Part shown: positions 18,699 through 27,754 of the stretch, in pieces | How positions within the stretch are numbered: the stretch's first letter is position 1 | Layout of the letters: every line of letters begins with the position of its first letter | Source: Halopseudomonas pachastrellae | Lineage (GTDB): Bacteria > Pseudomonadota > Gammaproteobacteria > Pseudomonadales > Pseudomonadaceae | NCBI RefSeq assembly: GCF_900114765.1 | Contig: NZ_FOUD01000004.1 | Span: 146,522 to 210,521, forward strand | Length of the DNA stretch: 64,000 bases | Direction of reading: 5' to 3' | Program-made: the position numbers and the translations under genes | The notes under the pieces: generated by a model | What the model was told of the DNA's origin: nothing | The model's database searches: none | What the model saw: only the letters and a program-made list of their open reading frames with translations

Positions 18699-19447
18699 TG
18701 CGCTGGCTTGGGCTTTTACTGGCGCTGCTGGCGCCGTCGGTGTTGGCGCAGACGGCAGCCGATCCGCTGAGCATGCCGGCGATTACGCTGAGCACCGATG
18801 CCGAGGGTCAGCAGACCTATTCGGTCAGCCTGCAGATTCTGCTGCTGATGTCGGCGCTGAGCTTTATCCCTGCCTTTGTGATGATGATGACCAGCTTTAC
18901 CCGCATCATCATTGTGTTCGCCATTCTTCGTCAGGCCCTTGGCCTGCAGCAGACGCCGTCGAGCCAGATCCTGATCGGCCTGGCGCTGTTTCTCACCCTG
19001 TTCATCATGGCGCCGGTGTTTGAGCGCGTTAACGAGACCGCGCTGCAGCCGTATCTGAACGAGGAGATGGCGCCGCAGCAGGCGCTTGAGGCGGCCAGCA
19101 TCCCCATGCGCGACTTTATGCTGGCACAGACCCGCGAGACCGACTTGGAGCTTTTCGTGCGGCTGGCCAAGCGCACGGATCTGGCCAGCCCGGACGATGT
19201 GCCCTTCCATATTCTGGTGCCGGCGTTTGTTACCTCCGAGCTGAAAACCGCGTTCCAGATTGGGTTTATGATCTTTATTCCCTTTCTGGTGATTGATCTG
19301 GTGGTCGCCAGTGTATTGATGGCCATGGGTATGATGATGCTGTCACCGTTGATCATCTCGTTGCCCTTCAAGATCATGCTGTTTGTGCTGGTCGACGGCT
19401 GGGCGCTTATTATCGGCACCCTGGCTGCCAGCTTTGCGGTGACATAG
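18695..19447 (+). CDS. fliP: Flagellar export gate protein FliP
   Basis: A core subunit of the FliPQR export channel. The 250 residues show a signal peptide, then the family block of [15 protein letters not shown] and [12 protein letters not shown], and four membrane helices. It overlaps fliO by four bases. Confidence 0.96.
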   Translation: MMRWLGLLLALLAPSVLAQTAADPLSMPAITLSTDAEGQQTYSVSLQILLLMSALSFIPAFVMMMTSFTRIIIVFAILRQALGLQQTPSSQILIGLALFLTLFIMAPVFERVNETALQPYLNEEMAPQQALEAASIPMRDFMLAQTRETDLELFVRLAKRTDLASPDDVPFHILVPAFVTSELKTAFQIGFMIFIPFLVIDLVVASVLMAMGMMMLSPLIISLPFKIMLFVLVDGWALIIGTLAASFAVT

Positions 19448-19456
19448 GAGCAGGCC

Positions 19457-19726
19457 ATGACTCCCGAAGTGGCGATCGATCTGTTTCGACAAGCGCTGTG
19501 GCTGACCTCGGTGGTGGTTGCCATTGTGGTCTTGCCCAGCCTGATCATTGGTTTGATTGTTGCGATGTTTCAGGCGGCAACGCAGATCAACGAACAGACC
19601 CTCAGCTTCTTGCCGCGTTTGCTGATTACCTTTCTGACTCTGATCTGGCTGGGCCCCTGGCTGGCGACGCAGATGGTTGAGTTCACCGATACTCTGTATC
19701 GGCAGATTCCCGGATTGATCGGCTGA
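19457..19726 (+). CDS. fliQ: Flagellar export gate protein FliQ
   Basis: An 89-residue protein with two membrane helices and the conserved segment A-A-T-Q-I-N-E-Q-T-L-S-F between them. It wraps the FliPR core of the export gate. It overlaps the next start by one base. Confidence 0.95.
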   Translation: MTPEVAIDLFRQALWLTSVVVAIVVLPSLIIGLIVAMFQAATQINEQTLSFLPRLLITFLTLIWLGPWLATQMVEFTDTLYRQIPGLIG

Positions 19727-20502
19727 TGTTCGAGCTTTCCAGCGCCGAGATCAGTCGCTGGGTAGGTAGCTACCTGTGGGTACTGTTTCGCATTGCCTCC
19801 CTGTTGATGACCATGCCGGTGATTGGCACGCAGCTGCTGCCGGTGCGCATTCGTCTCTACCTCGCCCTGGCTATCACCGCCCTGGTTGCGCCTCAGATCG
19901 GTGAGGTGCCGACTATCGATGCATTGTCATTGCGAAGTTGGCTGCTGATCGGTGAGCAAATTCTGATTGGCGCGGCCATGGGCTTTTCGCTTCAGTTGCT
20001 GTTTCAGGTTCACGTGCTGGCCGGGCAGATTGTCGCTATGCAGATGGGCTTGGGCTTTGCGTCCATGAACGACCCCAGCATGGGGATTTCGGTCGCGGTC
20101 GTGGCGCAGGTCTTCACCATGCTGGTTACGCTGCTGTTTCTGGCCATGAATGGTCATCTGGTGGTGTTGGAGGTGCTGGTTGAGAGCTTCACCACCTTAC
20201 CCATTGGCGAGAGCCTGGGGCGGCTTGATTTTCAGGCGCTGGCGTTGCGGTTCTCCTGGGTAATGGCCGCTGCCATTCTGATCGGCCTGCCGGCGATTAC
20301 CGCGCTGCTGATCGTCAATATCTCCTTTGGCGTGATGATGCGGGCTGCGCCGCAGCTGAACATCTTCTCCATCGGCTTTCCGCTGACCCTGGTGTTTGGT
20401 CTGTTCATCCTCTGGGTGCTATTGGGTAATGTGTTGGCGCAGTACCAGGAGCTGGCAGCGGAGGCGTTGATTTACCTGCGTGCACTGGTGAGGGCGAGCT
20501 GA
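19726..20502 (+). CDS. fliR: Flagellar export gate protein FliR
   Basis: A 258-residue integral membrane protein with about six hydrophobic helices and the conserved segment Q-M-G-L-G-F-A-S-M-N-D-P. It completes the FliPQR pore. The stop overlaps the flhB start by one base. Confidence 0.95.
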   Translation: MFELSSAEISRWVGSYLWVLFRIASLLMTMPVIGTQLLPVRIRLYLALAITALVAPQIGEVPTIDALSLRSWLLIGEQILIGAAMGFSLQLLFQVHVLAGQIVAMQMGLGFASMNDPSMGISVAVVAQVFTMLVTLLFLAMNGHLVVLEVLVESFTTLPIGESLGRLDFQALALRFSWVMAAAILIGLPAITALLIVNISFGVMMRAAPQLNIFSIGFPLTLVFGLFILWVLLGNVLAQYQELAAEALIYLRALVRAS

Positions 20503-21632
20503 TGGCCGAGTCCGATAGCGGTCAGGAACGCACGGAGGAGCCCACGGGCAAGCGACTCCAGGAGTCGCGTGACAAAGGGCAGGTGGCGCGCTCGCGCGAG
20601 CTCAATACGCTGGCGGTGGTGATGGTCGCGGCGGTGGGCCTGCTGATCTTGGGGCCGGCGATGGTGCAGAAGCTGATGAACATCATGAGCTTCAACTTCA
20701 GCATCGAGCGCGAAGCGCTCTACAGCAATGACAGCATGGGCCTGCATCTGTTTGCCTCGGTGGGTGAGGGGTTGCAGGTGCTGGGGCCGCTGTTCTTCCT
20801 GCTGCTGGTGGCCTCTATCGTGGGGCCGGTGCTGCTGGGCGGCTGGCTGTTCAGCATCAAATCCCTGGCGCCCAAATTCGAGCGTATGAATCCGCTGGCC
20901 GGCCTCAAGCGCATGTTCTCGCTTAAAGCTCTGATTGAGCTGCTCAAGGCGTTGGGCAAGTTCCTGGTGGTACTGGGCGCCGCCTTGCTGGTACTCCACC
21001 TGCGCACCGAAGATCTGCTCAGCATGGGGCAGGAGTCTTTGCAGTCGGCCATTGTGCACTGCGCCTGGGTGCTCGCCTCGTCCTTGATCATTCTGTCCGC
21101 ATCGCTGATCCTGATCGCTGCCGTCGATGTGCCGTTTCAGCTTTGGGATCACAAGCAGAAGCTGCGCATGACCAAGCAGGAGGTCAAGGACGAGTTCAAG
21201 GATTCCGAGGGTAAGCCCGAGGTGAAAGGGCGCATCCGTCAGTTGCAGCGTGAAATGGCCGAGCGCCGAATGATGGACAAGGTGCCTCAGGCTGACGTGG
21301 TGATCACCAACCCGACGCACTTTGCCGTAGCACTGAAGTACGACCCGCTGGCCACCGGCGCGCCGGTACTTCTGGCCAAGGGGGCGGACCTGGTAGCGCA
21401 GCGCATTCGCGAGGTGGCCAGCGAGAATCAGATTGTGGTGCTGGAGTCAGCCCCGTTGGCGCGGGCCGTGTTCTACAGTACCGAGCTGGACCGCGAGATT
21501 CCGGCCGGTTTGTACCTGGCGGTAGCGCAGGTGTTGGCCTACGTCTTCCAGCTGCGTCAGTTCCGCGCTGGTCAGGGCAAGCGTCCGGGGCCGATGCCGG
21601 AGCCACCCATCCCGGACGACCTCAAGCGCTGA
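20502..21632 (+). CDS. flhB: Flagellar export switch protein FlhB
   Basis: FlhB changes substrate class when FliK signals hook completion. The 376 residues have a Lys/Arg-rich start (TEEPTGKRLQESRDKGQ), four membrane helices and a cytoplasmic domain with the self-cleavage site N-P-T-H (V-V-I-T-N-P-T-H-F-A-V-A-L). The gene ends directly against the stop of pomB on the other strand, with no spacer between the two stops. Confidence 0.96.
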   Translation: MAESDSGQERTEEPTGKRLQESRDKGQVARSRELNTLAVVMVAAVGLLILGPAMVQKLMNIMSFNFSIEREALYSNDSMGLHLFASVGEGLQVLGPLFFLLLVASIVGPVLLGGWLFSIKSLAPKFERMNPLAGLKRMFSLKALIELLKALGKFLVVLGAALLVLHLRTEDLLSMGQESLQSAIVHCAWVLASSLIILSASLILIAAVDVPFQLWDHKQKLRMTKQEVKDEFKDSEGKPEVKGRIRQLQREMAERRMMDKVPQADVVITNPTHFAVALKYDPLATGAPVLLAKGADLVAQRIREVASENQIVVLESAPLARAVFYSTELDREIPAGLYLAVAQVLAYVFQLRQFRAGQGKRPGPMPEPPIPDDLKR

Positions 21633-22547
21633 TCAGGGGCGTGGAGCAGGGTTGTGCTGCAGCTCCAGGTCTTGAATCAGGTCGCCCAGATCCTCCTCCA
21701 TCAGCCGTCGCAGCTCCGCCTCGTATTCTTCAATCGAGCCGGAAAGGTCCAGAATAATCTCTACCCGGCGGTTGAGCGCTCTGTTTTCCGGTGAGTCGTT
21801 GTCGGCGCGCGGGCGGGTTTCGGCGTAGCCCTGCACGCGGATGCGCTCCGGCAGGATGCTGTCATCCAGTAGCAGGGCGTTGGCCACTGACGAGGCGCGC
21901 GCAGCCGACAGGTCCCAGTTGGACTGGAAGCGGTTGGTGTGGATCGGGATGTTGTCTGTGTGGCCTTCAATGGTGACCTCACCCGGCAGCTCGGCAAGCA
22001 CCTCGGCGATGCGGTCGAGCATGGCGTGAAAGTCTTCGGTCATGTCGGCGGAACCGGACGGGAACGAGCCTTTTTCCTCAACCCGAATGATAATCCGTTT
22101 GCGGTCGTGCTCCAGCTGGATGCGCCCCTCCTGCAGCTCGTTCTCCAGCACATCGCGCAAGGCGTCGACGCTGGTATCGACCTGCTGTTCGGTGGTGCTC
22201 TGCACCTGTTCCTGCAACTCGGTTTCCATCTCAGCGCGCAGCGTTTCCAGCTGCGGTGCTTCCTGTGTCGTTTGCTGGCGCACGCTGTCGACCGGCGTGG
22301 GTTCGGGTTTGCCGGGGGAGAAGTTGTCAAAGATCGGGCTGGTACCCATCGGAATGTCCAGTACCGGGACGTCACGCTGTACGCCAAATGCCTTGGACAG
22401 CTCGCCGGCGATCTGCTTGAACTTCTGCGCGTCGATTTCAGAGAACGACAGCAGCAGTACGAAAAAGCACATCAGCAGCGACATCAGGTCGGCGAAGGTC
22501 ATGACCCACGCCGGGATGCCGGGGCTATCGTCTTCCTGTTCTTCCAT
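21633..22547 (-). CDS. pomB: Stator protein PomB/MotB family, Na+-type by sequence
   Basis: This is the peptidoglycan-anchored stator subunit. The 304 residues have one membrane helix with the ion-binding Asp at residue 20 in TFADLMSLLMCFFVLLLSFSE, a plug and linker region, and a C-terminal OmpA-like domain (EGHTDNIP, NWDLSAARA, NRALNRRVEI). The N-terminal 90 residues follow Vibrio PomB rather than MotB, including SFSEIDAQKFKQIAG and KPEPTPVD. It overlaps pomA by one base. Ion choice is inferred from similarity, not shown. Confidence 0.88.
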   Translation of the reverse strand: MEEQEDDSPGIPAWVMTFADLMSLLMCFFVLLLSFSEIDAQKFKQIAGELSKAFGVQRDVPVLDIPMGTSPIFDNFSPGKPEPTPVDSVRQQTTQEAPQLETLRAEMETELQEQVQSTTEQQVDTSVDALRDVLENELQEGRIQLEHDRKRIIIRVEEKGSFPSGSADMTEDFHAMLDRIAEVLAELPGEVTIEGHTDNIPIHTNRFQSNWDLSAARASSVANALLLDDSILPERIRVQGYAETRPRADNDSPENRALNRRVEIILDLSGSIEEYEAELRRLMEEDLGDLIQDLELQHNPAPRP

Positions 22548-23323
22548 CAGGCGTCCTGCGCCTCGCCGCCGGCAGCCTTGTCGCGCTTGTTCTCGGGCAG
22601 GTAGCTACGCAGCAATTGTTCGATGACGCGTGGGTTGGTGCCTTCCTGAATGGCCAGAATGGCGTCGATCCACAGCGCTTGCATGCGCGCTTCTTCAGTC
22701 ATGCGCAGGTTCAGCTTGTCGGCGATAGGCAGGCAAATCATGGTCGCCAGCATGGCGCCGTAGAGCGTGGTCAGTAGGGCGACCGCCATTGCCGGGCCGA
22801 TGGACTTTGGGTCTTCCATGTTCGAAAGCATTTGCACCAGGCCGATCAGTGTTCCAATCATGCCCATGGCCGGGCCTACGTCGCCCAGCGCCGAGAACAC
22901 CTTGGCACCCCAGCGGTTGCGGTCCAGCGTCAGCACGCGTTCTTTTTCCAGGATCGCTTTCACGGTTTCCTGCGGATGGCCATCAATCAGCAGTTGGATG
23001 CCGCTGGCTAGAAAGGGTTGGGAGATTTCTTTCTCTTCCAGTGCCAGCAGGCCTTGCTTGCGGGCCAGGGTGGCCAGTTCGACCAGTTCGCTGATGCTGG
23101 CCTCGGTGTCGGGCAGCTTGAAGCGGAAAGCGCGACCGGCAACTTTAATGGCGCCAATAAATTGACTGACATTGAATTTGGCAAGCACCACGAACAGGCT
23201 GCCGCCGATGACGATCAGCAACGAGGGCACGTTGAAGAATACCTGAGCGCCAGTACCCAGTAGGATGGATGCGGCAATGATGCCGATGGCGCCGATAAGA
23301 CCTATCAGGGTTGCGAGATCCAA
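22547..23323 (-). CDS. pomA: Stator protein PomA/MotA family, Na+-type by sequence
   Basis: This is the channel-forming stator subunit that pushes on FliG. The 258 residues begin MDLATLIGLIG, as Vibrio PomA does, have four membrane helices, and carry the paired-helix segment GDVGPAMGMIGTLIGLVQML with the conserved prolines. The start codon is TTG, with AGGAG 6 bases before it and the expected N-terminus. The 254 bases upstream to the next gene show no clear promoter; no sigma-28 or sigma-54 box was found by eye. Confidence 0.88.
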   Translation of the reverse strand: MDLATLIGLIGAIGIIAASILLGTGAQVFFNVPSLLIVIGGSLFVVLAKFNVSQFIGAIKVAGRAFRFKLPDTEASISELVELATLARKQGLLALEEKEISQPFLASGIQLLIDGHPQETVKAILEKERVLTLDRNRWGAKVFSALGDVGPAMGMIGTLIGLVQMLSNMEDPKSIGPAMAVALLTTLYGAMLATMICLPIADKLNLRMTEEARMQALWIDAILAIQEGTNPRVIEQLLRSYLPENKRDKAAGGEAQDA

Positions 23324-23577
23324 CAGGGACTCCTGGAACTGAACGACGGGTTGACAGCCAAAGAGGCTTCACGCGGGCTATATCGGGTTGCCGATCGGTA
23401 CTGCCTGCCCACATGCTAGCGCATTGCCGGGTGAATGCACTGGCGGGTCTACCTGAGCTGTTGGCTCGCGGAATTGATCGGCGCCCCACACTGTCTATTC
23501 TATGTGGGCTTGGCGATATTGCAAACGCCCGATTAGTAGCATATTCGCTGCGCTGAGGGCTCGGAAGGAGAGTATTC

Positions 23578-24294
23578 ATGTCTGCTGTTGCACGTTGTTC
23601 CTTGTGGTCGCTGCTGGCGGCGGCGCTGATTGCGCTGGCTCTGGGCTTTGTCGGCGTCAGTTTGAAGACCGGTCTGCTGGAGTTTCGCGGGGCCGACCGG
23701 GTTGTGAGTGTCAAGGGGTTGGCGGAGCGGGAAGTGGCTGCTGATCTGGCCCTTTGGCCTGTGAACTTCAGCGTCAGCGGCGACAGCCTTGATCGCCTGC
23801 AGAGCGATATCGAGACCCAGCAGGGGCTGGTGCGCTCGTTCCTGCTGCTAAAGGGTTTTACCGAGGCTGATATTCAACTGTCGGTGCCCAAGATTGTCGA
23901 CCAGCACGCCAACAGTTACGGCGCCAATCTGCCGCCTGAGCGCTACCGTGCCGAGGTCACTGTGCTGGTGCGCACCCAGGATGTGGATGCGGTGAAGGCC
24001 GGCATGCAGAGCGTCGGCGAGCTGGTCAAGTCGGGCGTCGCCCTGACCCAGAGCTATGAGTTTCAGCCCAGCTTTATCTTTACTCAGCTTGAGTCAATCA
24101 AGCCGGAGATGATTGCTGATGCCACTGCCGACGCCAGGGCGGCGGCCGACCAGTTTGCCCGTGACTCTGGCAGCAAGGTTGGCAGCATTCGTCGTGCAAC
24201 CCAGGGCTACTTCTCGATCAACGACGTTGACCCATTCACCCCTGAGGTCAAGCGCATCCGGGTGGTCACCAATATCGACTACAGCCTGGAGTGA
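23578..24294 (+). CDS. SIMPL-domain (DUF541) protein with N-terminal membrane anchor
   Basis: A 238-residue protein with an N-terminal hydrophobic segment (about residues 9-28) that may be an anchor or uncleaved signal, followed by a SIMPL domain (SVKGLAEREVAADLALW, then repeated beta-alpha units, ending RIRVVTNIDYSLE). SIMPL proteins are periplasmic or membrane-attached with poorly known roles, often linked to stress. Its last 16 bases overlap the 3' end of the hydrolase gene on the other strand. Confidence 0.8.
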   Translation: MSAVARCSLWSLLAAALIALALGFVGVSLKTGLLEFRGADRVVSVKGLAEREVAADLALWPVNFSVSGDSLDRLQSDIETQQGLVRSFLLLKGFTEADIQLSVPKIVDQHANSYGANLPPERYRAEVTVLVRTQDVDAVKAGMQSVGELVKSGVALTQSYEFQPSFIFTQLESIKPEMIADATADARAAADQFARDSGSKVGSIRRATQGYFSINDVDPFTPEVKRIRVVTNIDYSLE

Positions 24295-25064
24295 GCATGA
24301 CGGCAGACAAAGTCGTCGATCTGGCTGGGCCAGGCCTGCAGCGCGCCGGCACTGTCGATGATCTGCAGCTCGGCCAGCGGTAGCGCCGCTGCCAGCTGCT
24401 CTGCCGTTTCCAGTGGGTGGATGGGGTCGTCGCGCCAGCCCAGTATCAGTGTGGGGATGCGCAGCTGGAGCAGGGTTTCAGGTGCGGGCAGATCGCACTG
24501 GCAGGCGGCGTCGAGTATCGCCATCAGGTTACCCTGCTGCATCGTTGCCAACGCCTGCTGTGAGGCATTGGCATGTGCCGGGTGCGCGGCCAGCAACCAG
24601 TCGGGCAGGGCGGGGTTCTGCGCTGCGAGGCCGACCAGGCTGGCAAGCCCGCGTTGCTCAATGATGCGCTGCATCTGCCGGTAGCGGCGTATCTGCGCCG
24701 GGCGGGTACGCCAGGCTGTTGGCGGCGTCGCCAAGATCAGGCAGCTCACCTTGTCCGGTGCCTGCATCGCTGCCAGCAACGCGCTGGCCGAGCCCATGGA
24801 GTGTCCACCCAGGGCAATACTGCTTTCTGACTGGGCTCTCGCTATGGCCAGCATGTCTGCCGCCTGGGCTGACCACAGATAATGCGCCACGTCCACGCTG
24901 CCTGGGGACTGGCCATGCCCACGCGCATCAAAGCGCACCCGGCGTACCTTGCTGCCACATTCTGGGTGGAACCAGCCGGTGCGACTTTCAAAGTCCATTG
25001 AATGCATCAGGCCGTGGGCCCAGGTGAGTGTCGGGCCGGTCCCCGAAATGGTGGTGTTGAGCAT
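24279..25064 (-). CDS. Alpha/beta-hydrolase fold protein
   Basis: A hydrolase of unknown substrate. The frame shows the early strand-loop WAHGLMHSMDF (oxyanion-hole HG), the nucleophile elbow GGHSMGS, and a late Asp region (GWRDDPIHP). ATG 25064 gives 261 residues starting MLNTTISGTGP. The frame stays open to 25133, but that extension is read from a family 1 repeat fragment (25075-25140) and resembles no protein. No good ribosome-binding site precedes 25064, so the repeat may have replaced the native 5' region. Confidence 0.7.
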   Translation of the reverse strand: MLNTTISGTGPTLTWAHGLMHSMDFESRTGWFHPECGSKVRRVRFDARGHGQSPGSVDVAHYLWSAQAADMLAIARAQSESSIALGGHSMGSASALLAAMQAPDKVSCLILATPPTAWRTRPAQIRRYRQMQRIIEQRGLASLVGLAAQNPALPDWLLAAHPAHANASQQALATMQQGNLMAILDAACQCDLPAPETLLQLRIPTLILGWRDDPIHPLETAEQLAAALPLAELQIIDSAGALQAWPSQIDDFVCRHAHSRL

Positions 25065-25074
25065 GTCTGTATCG

Positions 25075-25140
25075 CTAGGGGCTGTCGCTGTTTCGTTCAT
25101 CCGCTTGCCGGAGGTCATTTTTCGGCCAGGCAAGGCCGAA
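25075..25140 (-). repeat. Family 1 repeat, end fragment
   Basis: CTAGGGGCTGTCGCTGTTTC and the following bases match one end of the full family 1 elements at 33736-34006 and 54475-54746, including the CCGGAGG-CATTTTTCGGCC and GGCCAGGCAAGGC segments. Only about 66 bp of one end remain. It lies just upstream of the hydrolase gene on the minus strand. Confidence 0.8.
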
Positions 25141-25225
25141 ACGCCAGATTAACAGACGGGAATGCCGCTGACAGGCTCTGGGTGGCGGATTAGACTGTCT
25201 GCCTTGTTTTGGGGGAGTTTACCGG

Positions 25226-26104
25226 ATGGAGTTGTTACCTTGGGCGCATGCAGTGAGCGCCGGATTTACCCTGCGTGGGTGGCATACCTGGCCCAGTGGC
25301 AAGCCGTTGCTGCATTTTTTACATGGCAATGGTTTTTGTACGCGCACCTATGAGCCGATGCTGGCGCTGCTGACCGAGCACTTTGACCTCTGGCTGTGCG
25401 ACCTGCAGGGGCATGGCCAGAGCGATCATGGCGAGCGCTTTGTTGGCTGGAATCGTAACGCTGAGGCGGCTGCCGAGGCGTTTCGGGCTGGGCGTGAGCA
25501 ATTTGGTGAGGTGCCAAGCCTGGCCTGCGGGCACAGCTTTGGCGGCGTGCTCAGTGCCTTGATGATGGCAGCTGACCCGGCGCTGTTCCAGCGGGCGGTG
25601 CTGCTTGATCCGGTGCTCTTTCCGCCCGCACTGATCGCTCTGCGTCGCGGGCTGGGGCTGGTGGGGTTAAATGATCATGCGGTTGCCAAGCGAGCAGCCG
25701 CCCGGCGTGATTACTGGCCGGATCGCACCGCTGCGCATGCCGGCTTGCATAATCGCGGCATGTTTCGTGGTTGGGATGAAACCGCCTTTGAGGCGCATAT
25801 CTCCCATGCGCTGCGTGAGCGCCCGGGAGGTGGTGTTGAGCTGTGCTGCCGGCCCAGTCGCGAGGCTGAGGTGTTTCGCACCATGCCAAAGGGGCTCTGG
25901 TCGTCACTGCGCCGCCTGAAAACCCCAACCCGCATCGTCTACGGTGACCGTACCTATCCGTTTGTCATTCAGTCAGCCCGCCGACTGGCTGTCAGCAACA
26001 GCCAGGTCAGCGCGCATCAGACCGCCGGCGGGCACTGTTTTATGCTGGAGCATCCGGCTGCGGCGGCCGCGCAGGTGGTCGAATTCCTGAACCCCCGTCG
26101 TTGA
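25226..26104 (+). CDS. Alpha/beta-hydrolase fold protein
   Basis: A 292-residue hydrolase with oxyanion-hole motif HGNG (residues 33-36), nucleophile elbow GHSFG with Ser104, an acid near YGDRTYPF, and the catalytic His in AGGHCFMLEHP. The cap region (about 130-230) is rich in Arg and His. The substrate is unknown. The 3' end overlaps the antiporter gene on the opposite strand by 65 bases. Confidence 0.8.
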   Translation: MELLPWAHAVSAGFTLRGWHTWPSGKPLLHFLHGNGFCTRTYEPMLALLTEHFDLWLCDLQGHGQSDHGERFVGWNRNAEAAAEAFRAGREQFGEVPSLACGHSFGGVLSALMMAADPALFQRAVLLDPVLFPPALIALRRGLGLVGLNDHAVAKRAAARRDYWPDRTAAHAGLHNRGMFRGWDETAFEAHISHALRERPGGGVELCCRPSREAEVFRTMPKGLWSSLRRLKTPTRIVYGDRTYPFVIQSARRLAVSNSQVSAHQTAGGHCFMLEHPAAAAAQVVEFLNPRR

Positions 26105-27659
26105 GTAGGGCACTGCGCTCCTGAATGCTGCGGGCCACGTGTTCGGCGAGGCCGGTGCCGGCCTCGCTCATGGTCAGGTAAGTGTGGTCGGCGCCGGCCT
26201 GAATGATGCGCCGGGCGATGTCCTCGTACATGGCGTGAGAGACGATCAGACCGTCAAAACCGCGGCCACGCAGGTTGTGCACGGTGATGGTCTTGGCCTC
26301 TGCATCGTTCATGGCCAGGATGACCGAGTGAATGTTGGGCATATCCAGGTTCTGCCAGAACACCGGGTCCTCGGCATCGGCGAACAGGGCGCGGCGGCCA
26401 GCCTGCAGGCTGGTTTCCACGGCAACCGGGTCGGAGTCCAGCGCTATCACCCGGTAGCCCTTTTCCGACAGGTTGTCGTAGGCCGCCCGACCGGTCCGGC
26501 CCAGCCCCATGATTAGAATCTGCGCGTCATCCAGGGTGATTGGTTGCTCGTCTGGGTGGCGTATGTCGCGCTCAAAGCGGGTGAGTAGCGGCGCTATATG
26601 TTCATAAATACCGTGAACGATCCGGTTCAGCGGAGCGGATATCACAAAGGAAAAGGCCACGGTCAGCGCCAGTGGTACCAGCCATTGCGGCAGTACCAGG
26701 CTGGCCATGATCAGGCCGAACTCGCTGTAGTTGGTCAGCGTCAGGCTGCTCAGAAACGCGCTGCGTGCGCGCAGCTTGAAGCCAACGAAGAGCAGGAAGA
26801 ACAGCGCGCTTTTCAGCGGCAGCAGCAAGGTCATGACCAGCGCGAACATGAGTGCGTGGTGATCGGGCAAGCCGCCCAGACCAATCTGCAGGAAAAAGCC
26901 GACCAGAAATATCTCTTTCAGGCTCCACAGAGACTGGGACAGCTCGCCAGCGCGCTTGTGGCCGGCCAGCATGGCGCCGAACGCCAGCGCACCCAGCTCG
27001 GAACTCAGCCCCAGCTTTTCAAAGCCGGCGCCGCCGACAACCAGTGCCAGCAGTAGCCCCAGCAACACCATCAGCTCTTCGTGGCCGCTCAAATCGAGCA
27101 GCTTGTAGAGAATGGGTTTGCACAGCGGCAGGATCAGCACCATCAGAGCCCAGCTCGACGGGCTCTTGCCGCTGGCAATGCTGATGGCCACCAGGGCGAT
27201 CAGGTCCTGCATGATGAGTACGCCAATCGCGACCCGGCCGTGGAAGGCACGCAGTTCGCGTTTGCCCTCCAACACCTTGGCTGCCAGTACGGTGCTGGAG
27301 AACGAGAGTGCCATCGCCAGCAGGGAGGCTTCGCCCAGCGGCAGCTCAAGCAGATAGAGGAAGGCGGGCAGAAAGAGTGCGGTAGACAGGCCAAAGTGCA
27401 GCAGGCTGCCACCCACCACTTCGGGCCGCACCAGGTTCTTGACCTTCAGTTTCAGGCCAACGGTGAACAGCAATAGCAGCACACCCAGGTGCGCAATGTG
27501 CGAGAGAATGTAGCTGTCGTCCGGGCCAACGCCAACGCGCTCGCCCAGAAGCGAGAGGGCAAAACCGGCGCCCAGGTAACCAATCAGTGGGGGCAGGCCG
27601 ACCTGCTTGAGCAGCAGGCCCAGGCCAAAGGCAAAGGCAATCCAGACAGCTTCAATCAC
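26040..27659 (-). CDS. CPA2-family cation/proton antiporter with RCK domain (KefB/YbaL-like)
   Basis: The 539 residues have an N-terminal Na+/H+ exchanger-type domain of about 12 membrane helices (GLPPLIGYLGAGFALSLLG near the start; LSFSSTVLAAKVLEG) and a cytoplasmic RCK/TrkA-N domain with the nucleotide fold LIMGLGRTGRAAYDNL. A second RCK_C domain is not seen. This family moves K+ or Na+ against protons. Its place next to the ectoine operon suggests an osmotic role, but it is separated by a hairpin and no coregulation is shown. Confidence 0.85.
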   Translation of the reverse strand: MIEAVWIAFAFGLGLLLKQVGLPPLIGYLGAGFALSLLGERVGVGPDDSYILSHIAHLGVLLLLFTVGLKLKVKNLVRPEVVGGSLLHFGLSTALFLPAFLYLLELPLGEASLLAMALSFSSTVLAAKVLEGKRELRAFHGRVAIGVLIMQDLIALVAISIASGKSPSSWALMVLILPLCKPILYKLLDLSGHEELMVLLGLLLALVVGGAGFEKLGLSSELGALAFGAMLAGHKRAGELSQSLWSLKEIFLVGFFLQIGLGGLPDHHALMFALVMTLLLPLKSALFFLLFVGFKLRARSAFLSSLTLTNYSEFGLIMASLVLPQWLVPLALTVAFSFVISAPLNRIVHGIYEHIAPLLTRFERDIRHPDEQPITLDDAQILIMGLGRTGRAAYDNLSEKGYRVIALDSDPVAVETSLQAGRRALFADAEDPVFWQNLDMPNIHSVILAMNDAEAKTITVHNLRGRGFDGLIVSHAMYEDIARRIIQAGADHTYLTMSEAGTGLAEHVARSIQERSALLNDGGSGIRPPARPPQPDAPA

Positions 27660-27698
27660 AACAGCATTCCGTTATCGGGTTATTCCTGTTGACCGACT

Positions 27699-27738
27699 AT
27701 AACGCACAAACCCGGCCTGAGCCGGGTTTGTGCGTTAT
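27699..27738 (-). terminator. Terminator-like hairpin after the ectoine operon
   Basis: ATAACGCACAAACCCGGC and GCCGGGTTTGTGCGTTAT form a perfect 18-bp stem around a CTGA loop, 16 bases past the aspartokinase stop and 39 bases before the antiporter start. The T-run is short (TTT inside the stem), so it could also protect the mRNA end. Confidence 0.75.
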
Positions 27739-27754
27739 ACGATTACCGATGGGA

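Noticed and set aside
25065..25133. The first 23 codons of the long hydrolase frame as real protein
   Set aside because: They are translated from a family 1 repeat fragment and match nothing in hydrolases.
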